Assembly (NCBI GenBank): GCA_021825365.1
Contig: JAKAHR010000009.1
Coordinates: 46,620 to 110,619, forward strand
Origin: Nitrospirota bacterium
GTDB taxonomy: Bacteria; Nitrospirota; Thermodesulfovibrionia; Thermodesulfovibrionales; UBA6898
Length of the DNA stretch: 64,000 nt
Reading direction: 5' to 3'
A model generated the notes under the pieces. The model made no database searches, was not told the DNA's origin, and saw only the letters and a list, made by a program, of their open reading frames with translations. Of this stretch, positions 24,064-31,974 are shown piece by piece. The position numbers and the translations under genes are program-made. How positions within the stretch are numbered: the first letter of the stretch is position 1; every line of letters begins with the position of its first letter.

Positions 24064-25425
24064 GTGGAAAGAAAGGCGAGGGTACTTATCGTCGACGATG
24101 AACTGATCGGGCTCAGAAACCTCCAGCATGTTATGGAGAAGGAGGGGTACGAGGTCCAGGGCACGCAGAGCGGCCAGAATGCCCTGAAACTCATGGAAGA
24201 GAAGCGATTCGAGATCGTCATCACCGACCTGAAGATGGAGAAAGTCGACGGCATGCAGATACTCAGGAAGGCGAAGGCCCTTCACCCTGAATGCGAGGTG
24301 ATCCTGATCACCGGGTATGCGACCCTGCAGTCGGCCATCCAGGCGATGAAGAAAGGCGCCTACGATTACGTTGCCAAGCCTTTCAAGCTGGATGAGGTGA
24401 GAAAGGTTGTTGCAGAGGCGGCAGAGAAGGTCAGGCTGAAGAACGAAAATGCCCGGCTCAGGGAGCAGATCGATAATTTTCGCGGCAAGGTGAAGATCAT
24501 CACGCAGGACGCGGCGATGGAACGGCTTCTCGACACCGCCCGTCAGATTGCCCCTACGGACTGTAATGTGCTGCTCAGCGGAGAAAGCGGCACAGGCAAG
24601 GAGATGTTCAGCCGGTTTATCCATGCATACAGTACGCGGGCTGAAGGGTCTTTTTTCGCCATCAACTGCGGGGCCTTCACCGAGGAACTGCTTGCCAACG
24701 AACTCTTCGGTCATGAAAAAGGGGCGTATACAGGTGCCATCCAGACGAAGAAGGGGCTTATAGAGTCCGCCTCGGGCGGGACTCTGTTCCTTGATGAGGT
24801 GACGGAGATGACCCCCTCGATGCAGGTGAAGCTCCTTCGTGTTATACAGGAAAGGGAGGTTCTCAGGGTCGGCTCCACGGACCCCGTGAAGGTGGATGTC
24901 CGGTTTATCGCTGCGACGAACAGGGACATCCAGGATGCGATCAAGTCCGGCAGTTTCCGGCAAGACCTGTTCTTCCGGCTCAATGTGGTCTCACTTCGTA
25001 TACCGCCTCTTTCCGGGCGCAAGGAGGACGTGTCGCTCCTGAGCTACTACTTCCTGAGTAAGTACTCGACGCTGATGAAAAAGGAGGTGGCTGAGATCAC
25101 CCCCGATGTCATGGCGATCCTGATGACGTACGATTTCCCGGGGAATGTCCGGGAACTGGAGAACATCATCGAACGGGGCGTGGCCCTGACCAATGGGCAT
25201 TCCATCGAGATAGTACACCTGCCCGAGGACTTGCGCGAGCTGAGTATTAGGACCTTCAGGAAGAAGGAAGGCAAGATACCTTCCCTGGAAGAGCAGGAGA
25301 TGTCCTACATCAACTGGGTGCTCCGCGAGGTGGGCGGCAACAAGACCGTCGCTGCGCAGATACTGGGAATCGACCGGGTCTCCCTGTGGAGGAAGCTAAA
25401 GAAGTACGGCCTCGACGCTGAGTAG
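24064..25425 (+). CDS. NtrC-family sigma-54-dependent response regulator, pair 1
   Basis: Receiver (acceptor D55 in IVITDLKMEKVDGM) plus an AAA+ sigma-54 activation domain: Walker A GESGTGKE, the sigma-54 contact loop GAYTGA, Walker B GGTLFLDEV, and an arginine-finger region. A Fis-type helix-turn-helix is at the C-terminus (NKTVAAQILGIDRVSLWRKL). It starts at GTG 24064 behind AGGAGG at long spacing. It is the partner of the kinase just upstream and faces the module B operon convergently. Its receiver shares KMEKVDGM, ITGYAT, AMKKGA and AKPFKLD with the receiver embedded in the Lon protein. Confidence 0.94.
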   Translation: MERKARVLIVDDELIGLRNLQHVMEKEGYEVQGTQSGQNALKLMEEKRFEIVITDLKMEKVDGMQILRKAKALHPECEVILITGYATLQSAIQAMKKGAYDYVAKPFKLDEVRKVVAEAAEKVRLKNENARLREQIDNFRGKVKIITQDAAMERLLDTARQIAPTDCNVLLSGESGTGKEMFSRFIHAYSTRAEGSFFAINCGAFTEELLANELFGHEKGAYTGAIQTKKGLIESASGGTLFLDEVTEMTPSMQVKLLRVIQEREVLRVGSTDPVKVDVRFIAATNRDIQDAIKSGSFRQDLFFRLNVVSLRIPPLSGRKEDVSLLSYYFLSKYSTLMKKEVAEITPDVMAILMTYDFPGNVRELENIIERGVALTNGHSIEIVHLPEDLRELSIRTFRKKEGKIPSLEEQEMSYINWVLREVGGNKTVAAQILGIDRVSLWRKLKKYGLDAE

Positions 25426-25465
25426 GGGGAGGCGAGCGGCCGGGTGTGACCGGAAGGCCGGAGGG

Positions 25466-26320
25466 TTATGTCTTTACTACGAGCACGGGGCATGGAGCAT
25501 GTCCGATGACCTTTTCCGTGACACTTCCCATGAGGAACCGTTTCAGGCCGGTCCTGCCGTGGCTGCCCATGATTATCACATCCGCCGCCTCCCTTCGGGC
25601 AAGGTCGGCAATGACTTCGTAGGCATTGCCTTCGCCGACGTAGGTGGCAACAGGAACAGACCGGACCTGGGCCTTTGACTTCACGGCCTCCACAAACCCC
25701 TTTGCGTTTTCTATGAGTTTATCGACGGCGCTATGCGCCTCTGCGTAGATTTCCGGCGGTACATCAACTACGGACACCGCCGTGATCAACCCGCCGTAGG
25801 CGGCAGCAAACTCCAGGGCCTTGGATGTTGCGACTTCGCTGAAGCGCGACCCGTCGGTAGCCAGGAGGATGCGCCTCCAGCCTATGGATGTGTCCTTGGG
25901 TACGACCAGCACATCGCGGTTGCTCTGGCCAATCACCCGGGCAGTCGTACTTCCCATCAGGGCGCGCTCCAGGTGAGATACACCGCGTCTGCCCATCACG
26001 ATAAGGCCGCAGTTCTCGGCATCCGCCAGGTCGACAATCCGCTCGAAGGCCTCTCCCTCTTCGAGGACAGGTTTGATGAGGGCGCCTTCTCTCCTGGCGA
26101 TTTCAGACGCCCGGGCAAGGATCTCCTTGCCCGGGCGTCTCAGGGCTTCATGTATATTGCCGATTACCATCAGGTCAAGGTCGCCCTCGTACGAGGGCAC
26201 TACCGTCGTGACGGTGATCCAGCACTTTTCCTCATTGGCAAGCCGGAACGCCTGCAGCAGCGCATTGCTGCTGGAGACAGAGCCGTCGTCGGCTACCAGT
26301 AATTTCTTATACAGTCCCAT
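25466..26320 (-). CDS. Tandem universal stress protein (two UspA domains), module B
   Basis: A 284-residue double UspA protein starting at ATG 26320 (MGLYKKLLVADDGSVSS), two bases after the TSUP stop; an upstream extension inside the TSUP gene is rejected. Both domains keep ATP-binding loops (GRRGVSHLERALMGS and GSHGRTGLKRFLMGS). It is a close paralogue of the protein at 18742. Last gene of module B. An interrupted 17-bp inverted repeat lies inside its first domain (26105-26140) without breaking the frame. Confidence 0.92.
   Translation of the reverse strand: MGLYKKLLVADDGSVSSSNALLQAFRLANEEKCWITVTTVVPSYEGDLDLMVIGNIHEALRRPGKEILARASEIARREGALIKPVLEEGEAFERIVDLADAENCGLIVMGRRGVSHLERALMGSTTARVIGQSNRDVLVVPKDTSIGWRRILLATDGSRFSEVATSKALEFAAAYGGLITAVSVVDVPPEIYAEAHSAVDKLIENAKGFVEAVKSKAQVRSVPVATYVGEGNAYEVIADLARREAADVIIMGSHGRTGLKRFLMGSVTEKVIGHAPCPVLVVKT
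26105..26140. repeat. Perfect inverted repeat inside a Usp coding sequence
   Basis: Left arm AGACGCCCGGGCAAGGA (26105-26121) and its exact reverse complement TCCTTGCCCGGGCGTCT (26124-26140) are separated by two bases. The arms encode the segment RRPGKEILARAS of the first Usp domain, and the frame stays open. Such a GC-rich 36-bp dyad could form a cruciform or a very stable mRNA hairpin. Confidence 0.85.
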
Positions 26321-26322
26321 CC

Positions 26323-27411
26323 CTACGCTTTGACGTGGCCAAGGGCCTCCTGAGATGAGAGCCGTTCGGCCCTCCTGCCCTGCCACATCGCCTTTAGTAC
26401 GATGAAGGCCCCGATGGCAAGGGCTGCAATCATTATAGCAAAGCTGGTATTCTTCAGAAGCTTGACTGTTCCATCGGCCATCGGCTGGATAAGGTGCAGC
26501 TGAGACAGGTAGACGGGAACCATGAGTGCGCGGCTGAAGAGCACGATTACCATGATGATCCCCATGACGACCTTTATCATAAAGGGCTTCACATAGGTTG
26601 TTCCGATGGCGCCCAGTTGTATGCCGAAAAGGGAGCCGGCCAGAATGATCATGGCGAGCCGGATGTCGACCATGCCGTGCATCGCGTATTTGAAGGTGCC
26701 GCCGAGACCCATGACGAAGGCAATGACGAGCTCGGTTGCGGATGCCATGAGACTGGGTGCGCCCATTACGTAGATCATCGAGGGTACGCCGATGAAACCC
26801 CCGACCGCTATAGTCGCTGCCAGCATGCCGGTTGCGAACCCCAGGGGGATCGTAAAGAGTACGGATATCCGAGCATTGAGGCTCTTGAAGTAGACCATCG
26901 TGCCGGGGATGTTGATAGACTGGACCCAGCGGGCCAGCTTTGTCACTTTTTCTTCCGCATTCGCATTACCCGACTTGTAGGTCTTCCAGGCGTCTCTGAG
27001 CACAAAACCGCCGACAACCGCCAGGATTACTACGAATGACATGCTTACGTAAAGATTCGAGCCCGCGTCTCCAAAGGTCTTTTTGATGCTCTCCTGAATG
27101 TGGGCGCCGTAGAGGACCCCCGCTTCGGCAGATATGCCGAGGACGACGCCGAGCTTTACGTCTACCTGCCCGTATTTGGCGCGTTTTATCGAGCCGATAA
27201 GAGCCTTCGGGAATTTATGGCACATATTGCTTGCAACTGCAACGAGACCCGGAACGCCGAGACTCATCATGGCGGGAGTCAGTACGAAGGCCCCGCCTGA
27301 ACCGATGAAGCCGCTTACCAGGCCTCCGACAAAACCGACGATAAACAGATAGATGATGGTGACAGCGTCAAGATTGATGAATTGTGACGCCGACTGCGCG
27401 ATGTCGTGCAT
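26323..27411 (-). CDS. TSUP (TauE/SafE) family anion transporter, module B
   Basis: A 362-residue inner-membrane carrier with the two family repeats GLVSGFIGSGGAFVLTPAMM and GMLAATIAVGGFIGVPSMIY. The second glycine cluster is less canonical than in module A. About eight to nine hydrophobic helices are visible. The ribosome-binding site AAGGAGG lies inside the end of the preceding 85-codon gene and ATG 27411 follows its stop by one base, so the genes are coupled. The substrate is unknown; sulfite, sulfonate or other small anions are typical for the family. Confidence 0.9.
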   Translation of the reverse strand: MHDIAQSASQFINLDAVTIIYLFIVGFVGGLVSGFIGSGGAFVLTPAMMSLGVPGLVAVASNMCHKFPKALIGSIKRAKYGQVDVKLGVVLGISAEAGVLYGAHIQESIKKTFGDAGSNLYVSMSFVVILAVVGGFVLRDAWKTYKSGNANAEEKVTKLARWVQSINIPGTMVYFKSLNARISVLFTIPLGFATGMLAATIAVGGFIGVPSMIYVMGAPSLMASATELVIAFVMGLGGTFKYAMHGMVDIRLAMIILAGSLFGIQLGAIGTTYVKPFMIKVVMGIIMVIVLFSRALMVPVYLSQLHLIQPMADGTVKLLKNTSFAIMIAALAIGAFIVLKAMWQGRRAERLSSQEALGHVKA

Positions 27412-27412
27412 G

Positions 27413-27670
27413 TCAGTGCACCTCCTTCTTCTTTTTTGCTGCTTCTACGCCGAGCACGGTCCAGAAGTTGCCGGTGAAGGAGCCGTGTACAAAGGAAAAG
27501 ACAAATGCCGTAGCTATCGGCAGGAATGCATATGCCCCGCCGAGACTGAAATAGCTGTTTACGACATCCTGCTTTATCAGCAGGGCTGCGTAGAGTGCGC
27601 AGGATACAAGTCCTGCGAAGATCATCGCCCCGTAGGGCCTCTTTTTGGTCTTGTTCTGGAATGCAGACAT
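27413..27670 (-). CDS. Small two-helix membrane protein, TSUP partner of module B
   Basis: An 85-residue protein with two hydrophobic segments (about 15-33, AMIFAGLVSCALYAALL, and 43-63, GAYAFLPIATAFVFSFV) and a Lys-rich cytoplasmic end (AAKKKKEVH). GGGAG precedes ATG 27670. It sits between a FAEAGE microprotein and the TSUP gene, one base from the latter. By position it corresponds to the 245-residue protein of module A and the 138-residue protein of module C, although no clear sequence similarity is seen. Function unknown. Confidence 0.75.
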   Translation of the reverse strand: MSAFQNKTKKRPYGAMIFAGLVSCALYAALLIKQDVVNSYFSLGGAYAFLPIATAFVFSFVHGSFTGNFWTVLGVEAAKKKKEVH

Positions 27671-27687
27671 TGTTTCTCCCTTCCCCG

Positions 27688-27876
27688 CTATTTCCTTCCG
27701 GCTGTTTTAACCGGACGGTTGGCCCTGACTTCCCTGTCCATTCTTCTCGAGGCAGACGGTCTTCCGACGTCACCTTCCTTCAGGATCTCCCTGGCAGTGC
27801 CAAACTCGCCTGCCTCTGCGAAGGTGATCGCCATCATCATGTTTTCGAATCTTGAGAACAATCTTGCTGCTTTCAT
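27688..27876 (-). CDS. FAEAGE-motif microprotein (copy 4)
   Basis: A 62-residue protein with AAGGAG eight bases before ATG 27876. The helix FENMMMAITFAEAGEFGTAR (residues 10-29) plus EILKEGD matches copy 1 at 18524-18706 almost residue for residue, followed by a basic tail (RRMDREVRANRPVKTAGRK). The tail differs in sequence but not in character from copy 1. It lies second in the module B operon. The conservation of the helix in two separate operons argues that it is a real, translated protein. Confidence 0.78.
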   Translation of the reverse strand: MKAARLFSRFENMMMAITFAEAGEFGTAREILKEGDVGRPSASRRMDREVRANRPVKTAGRK

Positions 27877-27893
27877 GTCATTTCTCCTTTCTG

Positions 27894-28376
27894 TTAAACC
27901 TCGGCCTTCAGGGGCCGTGAAATATGTACAATGGGTTTTGAGATATTTTTAATAAGCTTTCTGATGTCAGCCTTCCGGTTTGCGGACAGGGCCGGACTCA
28001 GCAGAACCATGTCGATGCCCGGGCTGTCTTGCAGGAAGTCCCTGATCACGGTCAGCGGGTCTCCCTCTGCCACGGTATGGGTGAGGGCGATGGATGCTAT
28101 CCTGCTGCGCTCGGACATATCGGCCAGTTTCTTTCTTTCCGCTTCCCTGAGGAGCCTTTCCTGGTTATCCATCAGCGTCTTGACTGTCTTGAAATCACCG
28201 GCCTCTGCAAAGGCCGCTGCGGCCATGACATCCTCAAAAGTACTCATCATGTTCTTCGGGTAGACGACCAGAACCGTGATCCCCGAGTTGATTGATTTGG
28301 CAAGCTCCAGCACGTAGGAGAAGCCTTCGTCGCAGTCCTCACCTCCTTTTGTCACGAACACTATCTTTGCCTTCAT
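27894..28376 (-). CDS. Usp-like protein with embedded FAEAGD motif (copy 5), first gene of module B
   Basis: A 160-residue Usp-like protein. It opens with a Rossmann-type strand (KAKIVFVTKGGEDCDEGFSY) and second strand (GITVLVVYPKN). The motif TFEDVMAAAAFAEAGDFKTV is inserted at residues 46-65, followed by a charged helix and the rest of the fold (VAEGDPLTVIRDFLQD, then VLLSPALSANRKADI). The ATP loop is not canonical. AGGAGG precedes ATG 28376, and a sigma-54-like promoter lies 34-49 bases upstream. The other Usp-like fusion carries the motif at its N-terminus instead. Confidence 0.75.
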   Translation of the reverse strand: MKAKIVFVTKGGEDCDEGFSYVLELAKSINSGITVLVVYPKNMMSTFEDVMAAAAFAEAGDFKTVKTLMDNQERLLREAERKKLADMSERSRIASIALTHTVAEGDPLTVIRDFLQDSPGIDMVLLSPALSANRKADIRKLIKNISKPIVHISRPLKAEV

Positions 28377-28409
28377 GGTGCGCCTCCTCTTGCTCTTTAA
28401 TGCAATAAG

Positions 28410-28425
28410 TCCAAGAGGCGTGCCA
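28410..28425 (-). promoter_or_regulatory. Sigma-54-like -24/-12 promoter of module B
   Basis: Minus-strand TGGCACG, four bases, TTGGA. The -24 element is a perfect match; the -12 element differs from TTGCA by one base. The predicted start is near 28399, about 23 bases before the first gene of module B and just outside its AGGAGG site. The match mirrors the element before module A. Confidence 0.55.
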
Positions 28426-28479
28426 CATCATAACTATCGGAAAATAAAGGTAGAATTAATTAAGGCGGGCAAGGCTAGA

Positions 28480-28494
28480 GTTTCAAATTGGAAC
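28480..28494. promoter_or_regulatory. Candidate enhancer palindrome upstream of module B promoter
   Basis: GTTTCAAATTGGAAC is a 15-bp dyad with one mismatch, centred about 88 bp upstream of the predicted sigma-54 transcription start. Its core CAA-N-TTG is shared with the perfect palindrome at 22508-22522 near the module A promoter. Confidence 0.35.
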
Positions 28495-28529
28495 TACAGT
28501 GAACAAGAGAGAACGGAGAGAGGGGAAAA

Positions 28530-29891
28530 CTACTTCTTCAGGATTCTCCAGAGGCTGGTTCTGGATATGCCGAGGAGATCGGCTGCTTTCGACTTATTAT
28601 TGTCAGCATATTCAAGGACCTTTTCAGCATAGTCCTTGTTGACCTCATCGATTGTCTTGACGCGGTTTGGATCTATTGTTTCAACCTGAAACAGCTTGAT
28701 GCTTTGGGGCAGACTCTGGCCGGATATCTGCGTCGAGGTTTCGAGGATGACTGCCCGTTCGACAATATTCTCAAGCTCCCTGACGTTTCCCGGGAATCCA
28801 TATGATGCCATGATATCAATGGCCTCCGCACTGAAGGAGCTGATCTTCTTCCCGGCCTTCCTGGAGTATTTTTCGAGAAAATGCCTGGCAAGGGGCATGA
28901 TGTCATCACGCCGTTCTCTCAGGGGAGGTATGTAGATGTCCATAACGTTCAGGCGATAATAGAGGTCCTCCCTGAACCTGCCGCCGGCGATCAGATTCTG
29001 GATATTCTGGTTTGTGGCAGCGACTAGTCTGACGTCAACCTTGATCGGCCTGGTGCCTCCGACACGGATAAATTCGTGGTCCTCGATCACCTTGAGCAGT
29101 TTGGCCTGAAGGGTGGTGGACATCTCGGCGATTTCATCCAGAAAAAGGGTTCCTCCGTCGGTAATCTCGAGCAGGCCCTTCTTGGCGGCGATGGCACCGG
29201 TAAAGGCCCCGCGTTCGTGACCGAAGAGTTCGCTGGCCAGGAGTTCCTCCGTGAATATCGCGCAGTTGAGTGCCAGGAATGACGCGCCTTTCCGCGTACT
29301 CGTGTAGTGGATAAGCTTTGCGACAAGCCCCTTGCCCACGCCGCTTTCTCCGGTGATGAGCACGTTGCAGTCCGAATTGCTGATGCTGTGTATTAATTCG
29401 ATGACCCTCTTCATCATCTTGCTCCGCGCGATGAAGGAGAAGCCGGCGATGGTGGTAACCCGTGAGCCGGCCAGGGCAGGGGGATTCAGGGAGAGTTTGA
29501 GGGCCGTGTTTTCCTTCTCAAGTCTTTTTTTTTCTTCGATCTTCCGAATCTTCAGGACGAGTTCATCGAGGTTAAAAGGCTTGGTGATATAGTCCGTTGC
29601 GCCGCGCCTCATGGCGTCTACCGCAGATTCGATGCTGCCGAATCCGGTGATGATCAGTACGTCCGTGTCCGGGTGGCGCTCCTTCACCTCAGCCAGCAGG
29701 GAAAGGCCGTCCTTGCCCGGCATTTTGATATCAGCGACCAGGACATCGAAATCGCGTTTGCCAAGCAGAGCGGCGGCGTCCGTTCCGTTGTTGACGCCGG
29801 TAACGGCGAAGCCTTCCTTGTCGAGCGCGTATGTCAGGTGGCGCAGCGTAATCTCTTCGTCTTCAGCGATCAGTATCTCTAGTTTCATCAT
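28530..29891 (-). CDS. NtrC-family sigma-54-dependent response regulator, pair 2
   Basis: A 453-residue regulator: receiver with acceptor D54 (VLVADIKMPGKDGL), AAA+ sigma-54 activation domain with Walker A GESGVGKG, the sigma-54 loop GAFTGA, Walker B GGTLFLDEI and RLNVMDIYIPPLRER, and a Fis-type helix-turn-helix at the end (NKSKAADLLGISRTSLWRIL). Its start overlaps the upstream kinase gene by 29 bases, so the two are coupled. It lies immediately upstream of module B on the same strand, separated by 153 bases that hold the module B promoter. Confidence 0.94.
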   Translation of the reverse strand: MMKLEILIAEDEEITLRHLTYALDKEGFAVTGVNNGTDAAALLGKRDFDVLVADIKMPGKDGLSLLAEVKERHPDTDVLIITGFGSIESAVDAMRRGATDYITKPFNLDELVLKIRKIEEKKRLEKENTALKLSLNPPALAGSRVTTIAGFSFIARSKMMKRVIELIHSISNSDCNVLITGESGVGKGLVAKLIHYTSTRKGASFLALNCAIFTEELLASELFGHERGAFTGAIAAKKGLLEITDGGTLFLDEIAEMSTTLQAKLLKVIEDHEFIRVGGTRPIKVDVRLVAATNQNIQNLIAGGRFREDLYYRLNVMDIYIPPLRERRDDIMPLARHFLEKYSRKAGKKISSFSAEAIDIMASYGFPGNVRELENIVERAVILETSTQISGQSLPQSIKLFQVETIDPNRVKTIDEVNKDYAEKVLEYADNNKSKAADLLGISRTSLWRILKK

Positions 29892-31440
29892 GCACCGGCA
29901 GGGTCAGGCAGAATGAGGTGCCCGCACCCGGGCTGCTCTCTACCTCGATCCGTCCCTTATGCCTCTCTATTATATTGTAAACGATCGCCAGCCCCAATCC
30001 GGTGCCCTTTTCCTTGGTTGTGAAGAAGGGGTCGAAAATTTTCTGCTTATCCGCGGGAGTTATGCCGGGCCCCGAATCTGCCACCGTTATTCTGACCCGG
30101 TGAGGCGAAGGCCGGACCGCCACGCGCAGAAGGCCCCTGCCCGCCATGGCATCGGAGGCGTTGCCGAAGAGGTTGATAAACACCTGCTCCATCAGGTGGC
30201 GGTCAGCAGGCACGATAACCGCTACCGGGGCATCCAGTTCGAAGGTGACGTCGGCCATTTCCCCGACCGCTTTCATCTGGCGCACCACGGCATTGATCAC
30301 CTCGACTATATTCAGCCGGGCGAGATCAGGCGGCTTTTCCCGCGAGAATTCCAGAAGGTCGCTGACTATTCTCTTTACGCGAAGCGTTTGAGAAAAAATG
30401 TCTTTCACGGTTTCCTGCACTATGGGCGGAAAGGAGTCTTCCCCTATTTCCCTCAAGAGTATCTGAGCGGAGAGGTAGATGTTGTTCAGGGGGTTGTTCA
30501 GTTCATGGGCTACTCCCGAGGCGAGGGTGCCGATCGAGGCGAGCTTTCGGCTCTGAAAGAGCTCTTCCTTTTTCGCCGTCAACTCGTCCTCCCGCGCGAT
30601 GAGGTCGTTTTCCATTTTATTGAACGTCTTGACGAGAACGCCCACCTCGTCTTCCTCGTGCGGCAGAGGCAGAGACGAGAAGTCGCCTTTCCCTGTCTGC
30701 TCTATGGCAGAGGTGAGTATCTTGAGACGACGCACTACACTACGGCTGATGACAAAGAGTGTCCCCAGCCCCACCAGGAGCGAAAGGGGAAAGAGGACGA
30801 GGGCGGCAATTTGCGATATGCGTATCGAATTTTCGACCCTGTCGCGAGCAGTGCGGTCCAGGTCGTTGGACATGCTGAATATCTCCTCACCCGTCTTTCT
30901 CAAGGCAGAACTTTCGGCGTTGAGTTCCCGGAGGTTTCGTGAGATTCGCGAGACAGAGGGTCGGGCGAAGATCTTTTCGCAGAGTTCGGCATTTGCAAGA
31001 GGTCTTTCGAGGAAGGTCGATTCAATTATCGGGAAGAAGATGGCATAGGCCATATGATTTCCCTTGAGTGAGCTGAACTCGGAGCGGAAATCCTGGGCGA
31101 GGTCTTCGATATGTTTGAAGCGGACCGCATATTCGTCGACCTTCTGCTGCAGGTCGAGAAGGATCCTGGTGTTGTAGTCGGTGCGGGCCTGCGCGATGAT
31201 CGACCGGAGGTCGCGGAGGTAGACATACACATTGGCGCCCTCTTTGCTTTCGCCATACAGGAAGAAGTTCTTTTCATAACGCCTGAGCTGCAGTGACTTC
31301 GACCGGAGATTGTCGGCCAGTTCCAGGAAACGAATCTCCCGGCGAATCTCGAGGAAGGTGAAGTAGGCTGAACCTGCAAGGAGGGCGACGATGGCCGAAC
31401 TGATCAGAAAACTCAGAATTATCTTCTTCTGCAGGGACAT
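29863..31440 (-). CDS. Membrane sensor histidine kinase (NtrB class), pair 2
   Basis: A 525-residue sensor kinase. TM1 is at about residues 8-29, followed by a long helical periplasmic sensor (about 30-210) containing [16 protein letters not shown]2 at about 213-236, a HAMP domain, HisKA with H312 in [13 protein letters not shown], and the ATPase domain ([35 protein letters not shown]). Its sensor shares the RR-(F/Y)-EKNFFLY signature with the kinase at 22544. It overlaps the regulator gene. A perfect 18-bp hairpin lies 29-68 bases upstream of its start. Confidence 0.92.
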   Translation of the reverse strand: MSLQKKIILSFLISSAIVALLAGSAYFTFLEIRREIRFLELADNLRSKSLQLRRYEKNFFLYGESKEGANVYVYLRDLRSIIAQARTDYNTRILLDLQQKVDEYAVRFKHIEDLAQDFRSEFSSLKGNHMAYAIFFPIIESTFLERPLANAELCEKIFARPSVSRISRNLRELNAESSALRKTGEEIFSMSNDLDRTARDRVENSIRISQIAALVLFPLSLLVGLGTLFVISRSVVRRLKILTSAIEQTGKGDFSSLPLPHEEDEVGVLVKTFNKMENDLIAREDELTAKKEELFQSRKLASIGTLASGVAHELNNPLNNIYLSAQILLREIGEDSFPPIVQETVKDIFSQTLRVKRIVSDLLEFSREKPPDLARLNIVEVINAVVRQMKAVGEMADVTFELDAPVAVIVPADRHLMEQVFINLFGNASDAMAGRGLLRVAVRPSPHRVRITVADSGPGITPADKQKIFDPFFTTKEKGTGLGLAIVYNIIERHKGRIEVESSPGAGTSFCLTLPVHDETRDTDR

Positions 31441-31468
31441 GGCGAATCTATCTTAGCACAGGCAGTGG

Positions 31469-31508
31469 CCCGTTACATCCGGGAGGTTTTCCTCCCGGAT
31501 GTAACGGG
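31469..31508. repeat. Perfect 18-bp stem-loop between Usp and kinase genes
   Basis: CCCGTTACATCCGGGAGG (31469-31486), loop TTTT, and exact reverse complement CCTCCCGGATGTAACGGG (31491-31508). It begins ten bases after the stop of the module C Usp gene, where a terminator would sit, but no T-tract follows on either strand. It may act as an mRNA-stabilising or processing hairpin, or limit read-through into the kinase gene. Confidence 0.85.
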
Positions 31509-31517
31509 GGTTCATCG

Positions 31518-31973
31518 TCAGCACGGAACAACGAGCACCTTGCACGGTGCGTGGCCGATGACCCTGGCTGTGACACTTCCCATGAGCAATCGTTTGAGAC
31601 CCGTTCTTCCGTGGCTGCCCATGACAATCATGTCGACCTTGTTGCGCGTTGCCTCGTCAACAATAAAGCGATAGGGTTCCTCACCCTGATGGGCTATCGT
31701 CTCGCAGGTGAGCCCCTCTTTTGCCGCCATATCCTTTATGGATGCCAGGTGATCGTGCGTCTCATCTTCCGCCTTCTCGACCAGTTTTGGAGCGAGTGCC
31801 TCGTATTCCGCGTTCACCTCCACAACGGAGATCGCGAGCAGCTTTGACCCACATGTCTTTGCGATATTGATCGCCTCCCGTATTGCCGCCTGGGCATATT
31901 CGGACCCGTCGGAGGCAAGAAGGATCTTTCCGAAGCCCAGCAATGGACAAGATGTACGCCCCGTTTCCGTCAT
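31518..31973 (-). CDS. Single-domain universal stress protein, module C
   Basis: A 151-residue UspA protein: opening strand GKILLASDGSEYAQAA, VEVNAEYEALAPKLVEKAED helix, and the ATP-binding loop GSHGRTGLKRLLMGSVTARV in canonical G-x2-G-x9-GS form. About 14 residues precede the first strand. It is encoded one base after the 138-residue membrane protein and ends the GntR-TSUP-membrane protein-Usp operon. Confidence 0.92.
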   Translation of the reverse strand: MTETGRTSCPLLGFGKILLASDGSEYAQAAIREAINIAKTCGSKLLAISVVEVNAEYEALAPKLVEKAEDETHDHLASIKDMAAKEGLTCETIAHQGEEPYRFIVDEATRNKVDMIVMGSHGRTGLKRLLMGSVTARVIGHAPCKVLVVPC

Positions 31974-31974
31974 A

